From JAFGJQ01 sp964495075 (GTDB taxonomy: Bacteria; Planctomycetota; Phycisphaerae; UBA1845), in NCBI GenBank assembly GCA_964495075.1, contig CAZBUJ010000009.1, positions 50,144 to 114,143 of the forward strand: 64,000 nt of DNA, written 5' to 3'. The notes beneath the pieces are model-generated. The model did not search any database, was not told the origin of the DNA, and saw only the letters and a list, made by a program, of their open reading frames with translations. The position numbers were made by a program, and so were the translations under genes. Positions 52,086 to 61,531 of the stretch are shown here, piece after piece. Within the stretch, counting starts at the first letter, position 1. Each line of letters starts with the position of its first letter.

Positions 52086-52221
52086 GCACGGCGAATTGCC
52101 AAATACCGTTGCGAATCACAAATGAGCCTTCGTGTTCGGAGTGTTGATGGGTTGGCCCGCGGACGCGGCTTTCTGCCCGCTGCCGGTTGCCCGTGCGACA
52201 GCGTGTCCGTAGCGGATCCAC

Positions 52222-52291
52222 ACGCACGGTCGAACGCGGCTGGCGGGCCGCGCGCCCCTGGCTGTACCACGCACTGAGCGAGGCACCGTGA
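52222..52291 (+). pseudogene. Relic of the C-terminal end of an ECF sigma factor
   Basis: This segment nearly matches 55701-55770, the end of the intact sigma gene: RTVERGWRAARPWLYHALSE followed by AP and a TGA. Only this end survives; upstream sequence no longer aligns. The stop-to-start spacing to the kinase relic is the same as in the intact pair. Confidence 0.75.
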
Positions 52292-52292
52292 C

Positions 52293-52565
52293 GTGACACG
52301 CGAGTGGTGGCAGACAATCCGGGCGCTGGCCTATCACGAAACCGATCTCGAAGCCGGTCCGAACGCCCATGCCGGCGCTGTTCCCGGCGCTGGTCTGAGC
52401 AGGCGAGCCAAGGTGTTCGGGGCACTTGCACAATTGCTCGCGTTCAGCAGCGACCCGGCGGCGGCGGAATCGCGGTTTCGCCAAGTACTCGCGGTGATTT
52501 CGCAGCGCCGGGTGTCCGGTCAACCGGCACCGCCTTGCTCGCGCACGAAGCCTCCGCTACAATGA
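52293..52565 (+). pseudogene. Internally deleted relic of the TPR serine/threonine kinase
   Basis: The 90-codon frame starts MTREWWQTIRALA, matching residues 1-13 of the kinase at 55772 (MTPERWQAIRALA). It then jumps to AYHETDLEAGPNAHAG, matching residues from about 529 (AYHEAALDAGPNARAG), so about 516 codons including the whole kinase domain are missing. Similarity fades after FRQVL (about 52490). The break lies at a short shared CTGGC sequence. The start here is GTG. It is a dead duplicate of the intact pair about 3.3 kb downstream. Confidence 0.75.
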
Positions 52566-52674
52566 CACGAAGCTCGCTCGGCCGGACGGTGGAACAAAGG
52601 CAGATCGGAAGCGATGGCTTCGCCGCGCTGGTGCAGTGTCACGCAGTGTCACACAGGGGCGGAACGAAGCGGGC

Positions 52675-54051
52675 ATGTCTGGAAAGATACTCGAACACCA
52701 GGCTCCTCACGGCGGCCCGCCCGCCGTGGCAGAATCCCGGTACCGGGGTAGAGTGTGGCTCTTCTTGTGGGTGGCGCTGTGCGGCGTGGTGTTGATCGAG
52801 ACGGTGAACAGCGCGAGGGTCTTTTCAACCGCCGAGCCCCCGCGACGGTTCCCGTATGACTACGTCAGCAAAGGCGTCTGGTCATGCTATGGCTGGATTC
52901 GTCCACCGGACGTAGCCAGCGAAGATCTGGAGGCCCCGCTCCGGGCCGCGATCCGATTGCGGCACGGAGACCCGGCGCTGTATGCCGAGTTTGACGGCGC
53001 CGGTGTCGATTTCGTGTATCCGCCAAGCGGCGCCGCCCTGATGCTGCCATTCGGATTCGCCGCCGAATCAGTGGGGACCGTACGCATCGTCCAGATCGTG
53101 GACGTGCTCAATCGCGGCTGCATGCTGTTGATCATTCTCCTCAGCATTTCGATACTGCGACGCGCCGCGTGGACGACGGCCCAACTCGGTATGTTTGCCG
53201 TAATCATTCTCCTTTGCTTCCCGGTTCGCTGGGCGGTGGTCTGCGTGAACGTCCAGTGCGTGATCAATACCTGCCTTGCTCTTGCCCTCGTCGCGTACGC
53301 TGGGAGACGCGAAGTCCTCTGCGGAGCCGCGTTGGCGGTGGCGATCTGCGTTAAGCCCTATTACTTGCTCCTCACCGTCTTCCTGTTGATCCGGGGCAGG
53401 TTGCGCACGCTCGCGACCGCCGGCGTCTTGGTGCTGGGCGTCACCGCTCTCTCGGTGGGGTTCGGCGGACTGACGCCATGGCGCACGTACATCGCGGACG
53501 TACTGCCGGTGATGTCACATGGCCACGCGATCTGGGGTAACCAAACCGTGACCGGCGTCCTGCGACGCTGGGTGGGGGACGAGTACGTTATGGCCTTCGA
53601 AGCCACCAGCCCCGCCGTTCTCTGGACGAGCCGGGCGCTGGCCCTACCATTGCTCGTTGGCGCTTGCTGGCCGCGCTGGAGAGAGACAAGGCGTTCAGCG
53701 CCTCAGGATGAGGCGACGGCAATGCCGGTCTCGTGGCTGGTGAGCTTCCTCGACGTAGGCATCGCGCTGTTGGCCATCACGCTCGCCAGCCCCATCGCAT
53801 GGGATCATCATTATGGCTGGGCTCCGATCCTGTTCGCCGGTTGTCTGGCCGCGACCGCACATCTCACGACGAGCGTCAAGTACGTCGTTGTCCTGGCCAC
53901 TGCCTGCGCATTGTATGCCGCGGATTGGGTCCCGGTGGGCGCGGGACGGACAGGGATCATCACGCTGCTCGATTCCACGGATGTCGCGGCGGTCGTATTA
54001 TTGGGGGGCACGGCCTGGCTGACCGGGAAGCGCCTCGCGAGTTCGGCTTAG
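52675..54051 (+). CDS. Polytopic glycosyltransferase, GT87/DUF2029-like
   Basis: The 458-residue protein is strongly hydrophobic with about ten membrane helices (for example VWLFLWVALCGVVLIE, MLLIILLSISIL and LGMFAVIILLCF). The loop FVYPPSGAALMLPFGF matches the YPP motif of GT-C fold mannosyltransferase relatives in the GT87 family, and KPYYLLL follows. Such enzymes use polyprenyl-phosphate sugars at the outer face of the membrane. ATG 52675 is chosen; the upstream part to 52636 overlaps a relic. Its stop codon overlaps the stop of the convergent PEP-CTERM gene. Confidence 0.78.
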   Translation: MSGKILEHQAPHGGPPAVAESRYRGRVWLFLWVALCGVVLIETVNSARVFSTAEPPRRFPYDYVSKGVWSCYGWIRPPDVASEDLEAPLRAAIRLRHGDPALYAEFDGAGVDFVYPPSGAALMLPFGFAAESVGTVRIVQIVDVLNRGCMLLIILLSISILRRAAWTTAQLGMFAVIILLCFPVRWAVVCVNVQCVINTCLALALVAYAGRREVLCGAALAVAICVKPYYLLLTVFLLIRGRLRTLATAGVLVLGVTALSVGFGGLTPWRTYIADVLPVMSHGHAIWGNQTVTGVLRRWVGDEYVMAFEATSPAVLWTSRALALPLLVGACWPRWRETRRSAPQDEATAMPVSWLVSFLDVGIALLAITLASPIAWDHHYGWAPILFAGCLAATAHLTTSVKYVVVLATACALYAADWVPVGAGRTGIITLLDSTDVAAVVLLGGTAWLTGKRLASSA

Positions 54052-54914
54052 CAACCGGCGATTAGCTGTTGGCAGTTGGAGCCCTTCTTCCGTCGATCGA
54101 CCATCGCTGTGCCGAGCAGCAGCAGTGCCATTGTCGATGGTTCCGGGATCGGGATGGCCAGCGATGCCCATTGGGCGCCCGCGTCGTGAGCACTGATCGT
54201 GGCCTGCCAGCGAGCGAGTCCGGTGTCCGGATCGAGGCGATAGATCCGCCCGGTGCGACTCTGAGTCATCCACAACGTTCCTTCCTGATCGAACGCCAGG
54301 CCGCCGCCCCCGACAATCTCGCTGCCGGTCGCGGTCCGGATTCTCGGACCGGGAATCAGTTGGCCGGTCTCGAGGTCGACCCGGTACAACCGTTTCTGAA
54401 AAACATTGTCCGCCGCGTAGGCGATGCCGTCCGCGCCGATCGCCAGCGAGTCGGCGTAATGGTCGAGGTCATAGCCCACCAGCGACGACTCGCCGGTGTG
54501 GGGATCCACGCGGTAGAGATAGGCACTCTCGAAGTGCGACCAGGTACCGCCGGTGAGCGCATACAGGGTATCCGTCGAGAAGTCGTACTCCATCCCCACG
54601 TCAACGCCCACCACGTGCGGCGTGCCGATGCGTTCACCCGTCGGCAGGAGCTGCCAGTATTCTCGGTTGGACGAGTCCATCCCGACGATTCGCCCGTCCG
54701 GAAGGGCGGCCGCCGACTCAAGGTCACGACCGGGGATCGTGTACAGCGGGGTGGCGTGCCCCGTTTCGATATCGACCTCGTAGAACCAATTCTCGCCGTC
54801 GTCCGAGTGCGGAGACCACGTGTACGCGACGGTCTCGCCCCAGGCCGCCGGGACCACCGACAACAGACTGCATGTAAGCCACCAGCCCGATCGACGCATT
54901 GTGCTCGCGATCAT
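54048..54914 (-). CDS. Secreted beta-propeller protein with PEP-CTERM sorting signal
   Basis: The 288-residue protein has a signal peptide (about residues 8-26, WWLTCSLLSVVPAAW), a repeat domain with six to seven beta-propeller blades (PDGRIVGMDSSNREYW, STDTLYALTGG, LYRVDPHTGESSLVGY) and the C-terminal PEP-CTERM signal IPEPSTMALLLLG followed by DRRKKG. This signal sends proteins to exosortase-type processing at the cell surface. GGAGGTGAG precedes the ATG, so the start is secure. It is tail-to-tail with the GT87-like gene, sharing three bases of stop codons. Confidence 0.85.
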   Translation of the reverse strand: MIASTMRRSGWWLTCSLLSVVPAAWGETVAYTWSPHSDDGENWFYEVDIETGHATPLYTIPGRDLESAAALPDGRIVGMDSSNREYWQLLPTGERIGTPHVVGVDVGMEYDFSTDTLYALTGGTWSHFESAYLYRVDPHTGESSLVGYDLDHYADSLAIGADGIAYAADNVFQKRLYRVDLETGQLIPGPRIRTATGSEIVGGGGLAFDQEGTLWMTQSRTGRIYRLDPDTGLARWQATISAHDAGAQWASLAIPIPEPSTMALLLLGTAMVDRRKKGSNCQQLIAGC

Positions 54915-55075
54915 TTCCGCTCACCTCCGTACCGGGTTTCCGCATTGCCCGTTCGACGGTCGCCGCTTCCCAGCCGGCCCGGTGTCAGGGCACAGGCACA
55001 GCGCCCGCTCGCGCGCTGAAGTTGCCGATCGCGAGACCGCCTGGATCCCACCAAGCACCGTCCGGGTGCGTGGTG

Positions 55076-55081
55076 TATAAT
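55076..55081 (+). promoter_or_regulatory. TATAAT -10 element ahead of the ECF sigma gene
   Basis: A perfect TATAAT lies 105 bases before the GTG at 55186. No good -35 is seen. Runs of T follow at 55151-55166. Confidence 0.4.
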
Positions 55082-55185
55082 TGTCTGGGCCGACCGTACG
55101 ACACGGGGCCGCCCTAGGGGGTCGCGCAGAACGGTCACGCCGCCCGACAGTTTTTTCTGTTTTTTTGTGCGTTCCGGGGCACGAC

Positions 55186-55770
55186 GTGGACGGAGCTCGA
55201 AACAACGCGCAACGCAATGCGGCAACAACCGCGCAGTCGTTCCAGCAGGTTCTCGCCCTGTACCCCGAGCTGCACCGCCTGGCCGAAGGATTCATGCGCC
55301 GCGAGCGGCGCGACCACACGCTACAACCCACCGCCCTCGTCCATGAAGCCTTCCTGCGCCTTCGGTGTGGCGGGGATCTGGGCGGCGGAATTCCCAGCGA
55401 TGGGGAGTCGGGCGAGCCGGCTTACGACGAGTTCCTCTGCGCGGCCAGCCGGGCCATGCGGGTGATTCTCGTCGAGCATGCCCGCAAGCGACTCGCCCGG
55501 AAACGTGGCGGTGGGCGGGCGCGGGAGCCGTTGGATGAATCCTGCCCGGCGCCGGGCGGCTGCCCGGAGGACCTGCTGGCCCTCGACGAAGCGTTGCAGC
55601 GATTGCAGGCGCTGGACCCGCCGCTGGCCCGCATCGTGGAACTTCGGTTCTTCATCGGTCTGGACATGCCGGCCATTGCCGAGGTGCTGGGCGTATCGAC
55701 CCGCACGGTCGAGCGCGGCTGGCGGGCCGCCCGCACCTGGCTGTACCACGCACTGAACGAGGGACCGTGA
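55186..55770 (+). CDS. ECF-type RNA polymerase sigma factor (TIGR02999-like)
   Basis: The 194-residue protein has region 2 with YPELHRLAEGFMRRERRDHT and LQPTALVHEAFLRL, the hallmark of the planctomycete/acidobacterial ECF group TIGR02999, and region 4 (ELRFFIGLDMPAIAEVLGVS, then TRTVERGWRAARTWLYHAL). Such sigma factors are usually paired with TPR serine/threonine kinases like the one one base downstream. GTG 55186 with GGGGC ahead is the start; the open frame to 55081 has no ribosome site. Target promoters are unknown. Confidence 0.9.
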   Translation: MDGARNNAQRNAATTAQSFQQVLALYPELHRLAEGFMRRERRDHTLQPTALVHEAFLRLRCGGDLGGGIPSDGESGEPAYDEFLCAASRAMRVILVEHARKRLARKRGGGRAREPLDESCPAPGGCPEDLLALDEALQRLQALDPPLARIVELRFFIGLDMPAIAEVLGVSTRTVERGWRAARTWLYHALNEGP

Positions 55771-55771
55771 C

Positions 55772-58312
55772 ATGACACCCGAGCGGTGGCAGGCAATCCG
55801 GGCACTGGCCGATCGGCTTACCGATCTGCCCCTGTCCCGGCGATGGACCGAACTCGACGCCGCGTGTGAGGACGATGACGCGTTGCGTGACGAGGTGCTC
55901 GCCCTGATCGATGACCGCAAGATCCAGCCCGAGTTCCTGCAGCCGGTCAGTCCGAGCTGGGCAGGGTCGGTGCTTGCCGAGACCGTGGCCGTCGAAGCGG
56001 TCGGCCGGCGGATCGGCCCGTACCGACTATCGGAGATCATCGCCGTCGGCGGGATGGGGACCGTCTACCGCGGTCTGCGCGACGACGGCCGGTTCGATCA
56101 GCAGGTCGCTATCAAGATCCCCCATCAGCCGCTGGTCTCGGACGAGGCCCGGCGCCGCTTCGCCCGCGAACTGCAGGCGGTCGCCCGCCTGGAGCACCCC
56201 CACATCGCCCGCCTGCTCGACGGCGGCGTCGTCCACGAGCATACGGCCTATCTCGTCATGGAACTCGTCGACGGCATTCCCCTGCATCGTTGCTGCCGTG
56301 AGCATCGCCTGACGATCGACCAGCGGTTGACGCTGTTCGGCTGCGTCTGCGACGCGGTACAGTTCGCGCACCAGAACCTGGTGGTCCATCGGGACCTGAA
56401 GCCCGAGAACATCCTCGTGACGAAGGACGGGCAGGTGAAACTGGTCGACTTCGGCATCGCCCGCCTGCTCGACGACGCCGGGGCCGACGATGGCCCCGAG
56501 ACGACACGCACCGCGTGGCGGGCGTTCACACCGCAATATGCCAGTCCGGAACAGATCCGCGGCGAACCGGTGACGGTGGCCGGCGAAGTCTATTCGCTCG
56601 GCGTCGTGCTGTACGAGTTGCTGAGCGGGCGCCGCCCGTACGATCTCGCCGGCCTCGGCCCGGGCGAACTGGAACGCGTTATCGGGCAAGTCGATCCGAC
56701 ACCGCCCAGCGCTGCGGTGGCGGCGGACCTGACGACGACGCGGCCGGATGGGTCGGCGGGCGATCCATCGCACGATGCCCGTGCGCTCCGGGCCGAGCAG
56801 CGACAACTCGAAGGCGATCTCGACACGATCGTCCTCAAGGCCCTGCACAAGGACCCGGCGCGTCGCTACCCGTCGGTGCGGGAACTGGCGGCGGACATCG
56901 ATCGTCACGTCCATGGTTACCCGGTGCTCGCCCGGCGCGACTCGCTCGTCTATCGCGGCCGCAAGTTCGTGCGCCGCAACCTGGCCGCTGTCCTGGCCGT
57001 CGGTGTCATCATGCTGTCATTGATCGGCGGGATGGTCGTCGCCACGTGCGGTGTCGTTCGTGCCCAGCGATCCGCCCGGATCGCGGCGGCGGAGTCCGCC
57101 CGCGCCGACGCGGCCGCCGGCCGGGCGATGGAAATAGCCGATATGCTCGAGGGCCTGCTGATGTCCGCCGATCCGCTCGGTCCACACGGGTCGGACGTCC
57201 GGGTTCGCGACCTGCTGGCCGAGGCGGAGCGCCGCATCGACGGCGAGTTGTCCGGGAAGCCGGACCTCCAGGCCGTCCTTCACCGCATCGTGGGCTCGGG
57301 GTACAAACGGCTGGGTCTGTTACAGGACGCCGAACCGCACCTGCGTGCGGCGGTGGCTTATCATGAGGCCGCTCTCGACGCCGGCCCGAACGCCCGCGCC
57401 GGCACGCCGCCCGGCGCTGATCCAGTCGAGCGAGCCAAGGCGACCGAGGCACTCGCGCAGTGGCTCGCGGCGAGCGGCGACGTCGCCGGCGCGGAGACGC
57501 TGTTCCGCCGGGCGCTCGCGAGTCGACAGTCGCTCCCGTCGGCGCCCGATACGGCCACCGCGGAGGCGCGTATCGCCCTGGCCGACGTGTTGCGTCGGCA
57601 GCAACAGTATGACGAGGCCGAAGAGCATTTGCGGGCCGCCCTCGCCATTCGCCGCGACGTGCTCGGCCAAGAACACCCGCAGGTCGCCGATGTTCTCGAT
57701 CGCCTGGCCACGGTGCGCGGTGCCTCCAACGACGACGCGGAGGCGGAAGCATTGCTCCGCCAGGCGTTGGCGATTCGCCTGGCCGCCTTCGGCGCGTCAA
57801 GTCCCGCGGCGGCGACCAGCCATTACCAACTCGCCCGACTGCACACGCGGCGCGGCGAGGTCGAGCAGGCCGACGTCTGCTATGGCGAGGTCATGCGGAT
57901 CTACGAGGCGCTGGCCCCCCGTGACCGCATCGCGCTGATTCGACCGCTGTTCGAATGGACCGGTGTGTTGCAGCAGCGCGGCCGGACGGTTGAAGCGGAA
58001 GCGCTGCTCGTGGATGCGCTGGCCGTCACCACGGACGAACTGCCGCCGTGGCACTATATTCGCCTGTTGACCGCCCAGCGCTACTCCGCGTTGTTGAGTT
58101 CGCAGGGCCGTTACGCGGAAGCGGAACCGCACCTCCTGGAGGTGTACCGCGGTCTCTGCCAACTCATCGGTCCGGACCATCCCAGCGCGAAGTCCGTCCG
58201 CCAGATCCTCGTCGAACTCTACCAGCGTTGGGGCCACCCGGAACGGCAGGCGGTCCTGGAGGCACAATCCACGGCCGACCCCAGTGACCGCGCTGCGCCA
58301 CGGCGGGAATAA
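55772..58312 (+). CDS. Transmembrane TPR serine/threonine protein kinase
   Basis: This 846-residue protein has a Hanks-type kinase domain: glycine loop AVGGMGTVYRG, Lys115 in VAIKIP, HRDLKPEN with His206-Asp208, DFG at 226-228 and YASPEQIRG. One membrane helix follows (about residues 402-425, AAVLAVGVIMLSLIGG). The outer part contains several TPR-like repeats (YDEAEEHLRAALAIRRDVLG, AEALLRQALAIRLAAFG). It probably senses an external signal through the TPRs and phosphorylates the neighbouring ECF factor or its target. It begins one base after the sigma stop; a dead copy lies at 52293. Confidence 0.93.
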   Translation: MTPERWQAIRALADRLTDLPLSRRWTELDAACEDDDALRDEVLALIDDRKIQPEFLQPVSPSWAGSVLAETVAVEAVGRRIGPYRLSEIIAVGGMGTVYRGLRDDGRFDQQVAIKIPHQPLVSDEARRRFARELQAVARLEHPHIARLLDGGVVHEHTAYLVMELVDGIPLHRCCREHRLTIDQRLTLFGCVCDAVQFAHQNLVVHRDLKPENILVTKDGQVKLVDFGIARLLDDAGADDGPETTRTAWRAFTPQYASPEQIRGEPVTVAGEVYSLGVVLYELLSGRRPYDLAGLGPGELERVIGQVDPTPPSAAVAADLTTTRPDGSAGDPSHDARALRAEQRQLEGDLDTIVLKALHKDPARRYPSVRELAADIDRHVHGYPVLARRDSLVYRGRKFVRRNLAAVLAVGVIMLSLIGGMVVATCGVVRAQRSARIAAAESARADAAAGRAMEIADMLEGLLMSADPLGPHGSDVRVRDLLAEAERRIDGELSGKPDLQAVLHRIVGSGYKRLGLLQDAEPHLRAAVAYHEAALDAGPNARAGTPPGADPVERAKATEALAQWLAASGDVAGAETLFRRALASRQSLPSAPDTATAEARIALADVLRRQQQYDEAEEHLRAALAIRRDVLGQEHPQVADVLDRLATVRGASNDDAEAEALLRQALAIRLAAFGASSPAAATSHYQLARLHTRRGEVEQADVCYGEVMRIYEALAPRDRIALIRPLFEWTGVLQQRGRTVEAEALLVDALAVTTDELPPWHYIRLLTAQRYSALLSSQGRYAEAEPHLLEVYRGLCQLIGPDHPSAKSVRQILVELYQRWGHPERQAVLEAQSTADPSDRAAPRRE

Positions 58313-58410
58313 CGCCACACGCGGTCACTTCCCGACGATGCGCGCCGGGACTGCCGTGCGGGTCCGACGGCTGGGCAAGACGGCGGTGGCCGTGCAACCA
58401 AAAATCCCGG

Positions 58411-58854
58411 TCATTCGCGGTGGCAGCGGTGCTTCTTGACCAAGTAGCGCACCAACCACGTCAAAGTGGCGGCCACCGCGGCGAGAAGCAACGAGAAAAC
58501 CGTGATCGCCCCGAACAGCCTCGACTCCACGGACTGACCGGGCGATCCCGAGAGCCCAAACCAGCGGACGGCCACCCCTGTGTCTTCCAGTGTGGAGGGA
58601 CAGACGATGGCGAAGGTCATGAGAAACGTCGGCAAGGCAGCGCCGGCCTCGATGGCCAGGATCTCATTCAAACCTTCGGGGGGCAGGCCGCGGCGGAGCC
58701 ATGGTCTCGCGGCGTCACAGCGCGGGCATCGCAGACCTGTTGACCGCACCGGTGCCGTGCCGAACGCCACTCGACCAGTCGCACTGTAACGCGAGGGAAA
58801 TTTACGTACGTGCACGGAGCGAGCGAACGACATCAAGGAGCCACAGGGCGGCAT
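58411..58854 (-). CDS. Small membrane protein with CPRC motif
   Basis: The 147-residue frame has LRCPRCDAARPWLRRGLP near its middle, then two hydrophobic segments: AALPTFLMTFAIVCPS and the stronger LFGAITVFSLLLAAVAATLT, ending in a basic tail RYLVKKHRCHRE. I do not recognise a family. GAAGAG precedes the ATG at 58854, but GTG 58770 is also possible. It lies 34 bases after the TPR membrane gene on the same strand, which suggests co-transcription. Confidence 0.5.
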   Translation of the reverse strand: MPPCGSLMSFARSVHVRKFPSRYSATGRVAFGTAPVRSTGLRCPRCDAARPWLRRGLPPEGLNEILAIEAGAALPTFLMTFAIVCPSTLEDTGVAVRWFGLSGSPGQSVESRLFGAITVFSLLLAAVAATLTWLVRYLVKKHRCHRE

Positions 58855-58888
58855 TATCTCTTCACGCTGTGGTATGCGCTGCGGTACG

Positions 58889-61528
58889 CTACAGTGCTAT
58901 TCGCTGCTCGAGCTCGGTGGCCCGTTGCTGCCAGGCCGGGTCCTGGCACATCTGTTCGAAGGCGTGTAGGCCGCTGCGGGCGGCGTCGGTCTGACCCAGG
59001 TCGAGCAGAATGAGTGTGGCAAGGTAGACGGGGAAGGGGTCCTGCGGATGCGACTGCGAATACAACTCCAGCCCGCGCAGCAAGCGGTTCGCTACGTCCG
59101 CCGGCCGGCGGTCGGCCGCGTGTAACAAGAACTCCACCTCCGCGACGGCCGCCTCGGGATCGCCTCGCGCCAACGCCGCCAGGGCCAGACTCGCCCGGGC
59201 CAGCGACGCACCACCATCGCGAGCCAGCGCCTCCCGAGCCGCCCGCTCCGCGCCGACGTACCGCGAACCCAGCGCCAACGCCCACGCATGCCACGCCGTC
59301 AATTCGGCCCCGGATCGTTGTTGAGAGGCTCCCCCCTGGCCCGTCGTCCGCTCGATCAGGCGCGCCCACGCCTCCGCCGCCCGGTCATACTGACCCCGGG
59401 CGATCAGCACGTCATGGTAGGCTTCGTGAAGAACCGGGCTGTCCGGCACGGCGGCCATCGCGTCGCGCAGAACCGCTTCCGCTTCGGCGAGTCGGCCCGC
59501 CCCGGCCAGCAGCGTGGCCAGGTTCGTTGCGGCCGCCACCGCACCAGGATCATGCCGCAACGCCTCCCGGTACGCCGCCACGCCTTCCGCCGTCCGACCG
59601 AGCCGAACGTAACATACGCCCAGATTCGTCCACGCCCCGACGTTCTCCGGCGCCCATGAGACCAGCGGCGCCAGCCGCCGGGCGGCCGCCGCGTAGTCGC
59701 CGTCCTGCATGTCCAGTTCGGCCAGGCCGTACGGCGCGTTCACGTCGTATGGGTTGTTCTCGAGTATCTTGGCGTACGCGGCCCGGGCCTCGTCGACCTG
59801 GCCGAGCTGGCGACTCAGCGTGGCCAACGCGAGCCAGGCCGGGTTGTGCAGCGGCGCCTGCTCCGCCGCCCGCCGAAACTGGGCGGCCGCCTCCTCGTCC
59901 CGATTAAGGTCCTTGAGCACCGTGGCCAGTCGCATGCGGGCCTTGAGATCCCGCGGCGCGGCGGCGACCGTTTCGCCCAGGATCGCCAGTGCCCGCTCGC
60001 TCTCGCCCAGCCGATGCCAGGCCAGCCCCATTATCTGGTTGGCCGCCACCCGCATCGCTCCCGGGTGCTTTTCCAGATCGCGCCGGGCCGCCTCCACCGC
60101 TCGCCGATACTGCCCGTCGTCGTAGAATGCTTCCGCCAGTCGCACCCAGACGCCCGGTTCGTCGGGGTACCGCTCGGCCACGCACTGCTGCCGATCGACG
60201 GAGGTGCGGAAACTCGGGCCGTAGCGCCAACTCAGCCCGATCAACACCGCGCAGACAACGCCGACCACGGCCGCGCCGGCAACGGTCGCCCTCGCTTCAT
60301 CGTGCCGGTGCCGGAGCTTCGCCATTGCCGACGCGACACCCGACCCGACGATCCAGAACAAACCGATCGCCGGCAGGTACATGTATCGCTCGGCCACCAG
60401 CAGATTCCGGGTCGGCACGAACGGGAGCGTCACGGCGATCGTCGCGAGGAACCACACCGCGCCGAGCCACGCCACGCGATTCGTCCTCGCCGACCAGGCC
60501 AACACCCCTGCAAAAGCTACCACCCACACCGCCGCCATGGGCAACGCCGGATCCGACCACCGGGCCGGGTTCGGGGCGGGATGCCACGGGGCCAGCCCGA
60601 CCGGTAGCACGAAGTGCCGCAGATACCAGCCCATTGCGATCACGGTCCGCACGATGCCTGACCCTTCCAACGCCTCGGCGCCGCCGGCCAGCAGACCGCG
60701 CGACATGCTCACGTTGAGCAGCACGCACCCGCCCGTCACCGCCACGGCCAGCCCCCAGACGATCCACGCCCGCGTCGGCGGGCGCCGTCCGCGCACGAAC
60801 ATCGGGATCACCATCAGCACCGGCAACGCCGCCCGCACCTTGCACATCATGGCCAGGGCGGTCAGCAGCACGCAGAGCACGCCTGCCGGCCAGCGCTGCC
60901 GCGCAAGCCATTGGTCGAAGGCGATCAGCGCCGCCAACGCGAAAAGGGTCGAAGTGAGCATCATCCGACCGTTCAACCACGCCACCGCCTCGACGTTCAG
61001 CGGATGAACGGCGAACAGCAGACCGGCCACCAGCGGGACGGTCCAGCCCCGCGACCACCGGGCGAGCAGCCACCAGACGAGCGACGCGTTGGCCGCGTGC
61101 AACAGCACGTTGGTCAGATGAAACAGCCACGCTCCGGCCCATGGACCCGTTGCCTCGCCGGTCAGCCCGACGGCGTGCACAACGGCGAAATTCATGGCGA
61201 AGCTAAGCAGCGGGATCGGCTGATAGAGGTCGCGATTGGCGTCCGGCCGGAACAGGCGGATCGCGTGCTCGATCGATGGGTGGTTGACCAGCACGTGGTC
61301 GCGCACGAGTTGGATGTCGTCGCCCTGGAGGAAGCCGCCAGCCAGGGTCGGCAGTCCCATCAGCACCGCGGCCAGCGCCACCAGAATCACTGCGATCCAC
61401 GCCCGGCGATTCTGCGACGGCCGGCCCCGCGACGGCGATTCCTGTTCGTTGTTGTGCCGTTCGTCGGGGTCTGGTCTCGGCATGAAAACGACACTCGCTG
61501 GCTGGGCACTCGGCGGATCCGCTACCAC
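58889..61528 (-). CDS. Polytopic membrane protein with C-terminal TPRs (TMTC-like)
   Basis: The 879-residue protein has about ten transmembrane helices in its first half (AWIAVILVALAAVLMGLPTL and others) with a short GFLQGDDIQLVRDH loop typical of GT-C glycosyltransferases. The DD pair lies in the first outer loop. From about residue 470 it consists of TPR repeats (YRRAVEAARRDLEKHP, EAAAQFRRAAEQAP, GVAAYREALRHDPGAV). This matches the TMTC-type O-mannosyltransferase layout common in planctomycetes. GTG 61528 follows the upstream stop by three bases; ATG 61483 is an alternative. Confidence 0.82.
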   Translation of the reverse strand: MVADPPSAQPASVVFMPRPDPDERHNNEQESPSRGRPSQNRRAWIAVILVALAAVLMGLPTLAGGFLQGDDIQLVRDHVLVNHPSIEHAIRLFRPDANRDLYQPIPLLSFAMNFAVVHAVGLTGEATGPWAGAWLFHLTNVLLHAANASLVWWLLARWSRGWTVPLVAGLLFAVHPLNVEAVAWLNGRMMLTSTLFALAALIAFDQWLARQRWPAGVLCVLLTALAMMCKVRAALPVLMVIPMFVRGRRPPTRAWIVWGLAVAVTGGCVLLNVSMSRGLLAGGAEALEGSGIVRTVIAMGWYLRHFVLPVGLAPWHPAPNPARWSDPALPMAAVWVVAFAGVLAWSARTNRVAWLGAVWFLATIAVTLPFVPTRNLLVAERYMYLPAIGLFWIVGSGVASAMAKLRHRHDEARATVAGAAVVGVVCAVLIGLSWRYGPSFRTSVDRQQCVAERYPDEPGVWVRLAEAFYDDGQYRRAVEAARRDLEKHPGAMRVAANQIMGLAWHRLGESERALAILGETVAAAPRDLKARMRLATVLKDLNRDEEAAAQFRRAAEQAPLHNPAWLALATLSRQLGQVDEARAAYAKILENNPYDVNAPYGLAELDMQDGDYAAAARRLAPLVSWAPENVGAWTNLGVCYVRLGRTAEGVAAYREALRHDPGAVAAATNLATLLAGAGRLAEAEAVLRDAMAAVPDSPVLHEAYHDVLIARGQYDRAAEAWARLIERTTGQGGASQQRSGAELTAWHAWALALGSRYVGAERAAREALARDGGASLARASLALAALARGDPEAAVAEVEFLLHAADRRPADVANRLLRGLELYSQSHPQDPFPVYLATLILLDLGQTDAARSGLHAFEQMCQDPAWQQRATELEQRIAL

Positions 61529-61531
61529 ATG

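Larger units (their letters stand above)
52086..52674. other. Intergenic region with a decayed sigma/kinase copy
   Basis: This region between the diguanylate cyclase and GT87-like genes holds the relics of a sigma/kinase pair (52222-52565). The start of the region carries CGAATTGCCAAATACC, related to the tandem 8-mer ahead of nusA. Near the end CAGTGTCACG is followed by CAGTGTCAC, a short tandem at about 52634-52652. Confidence 0.5.
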
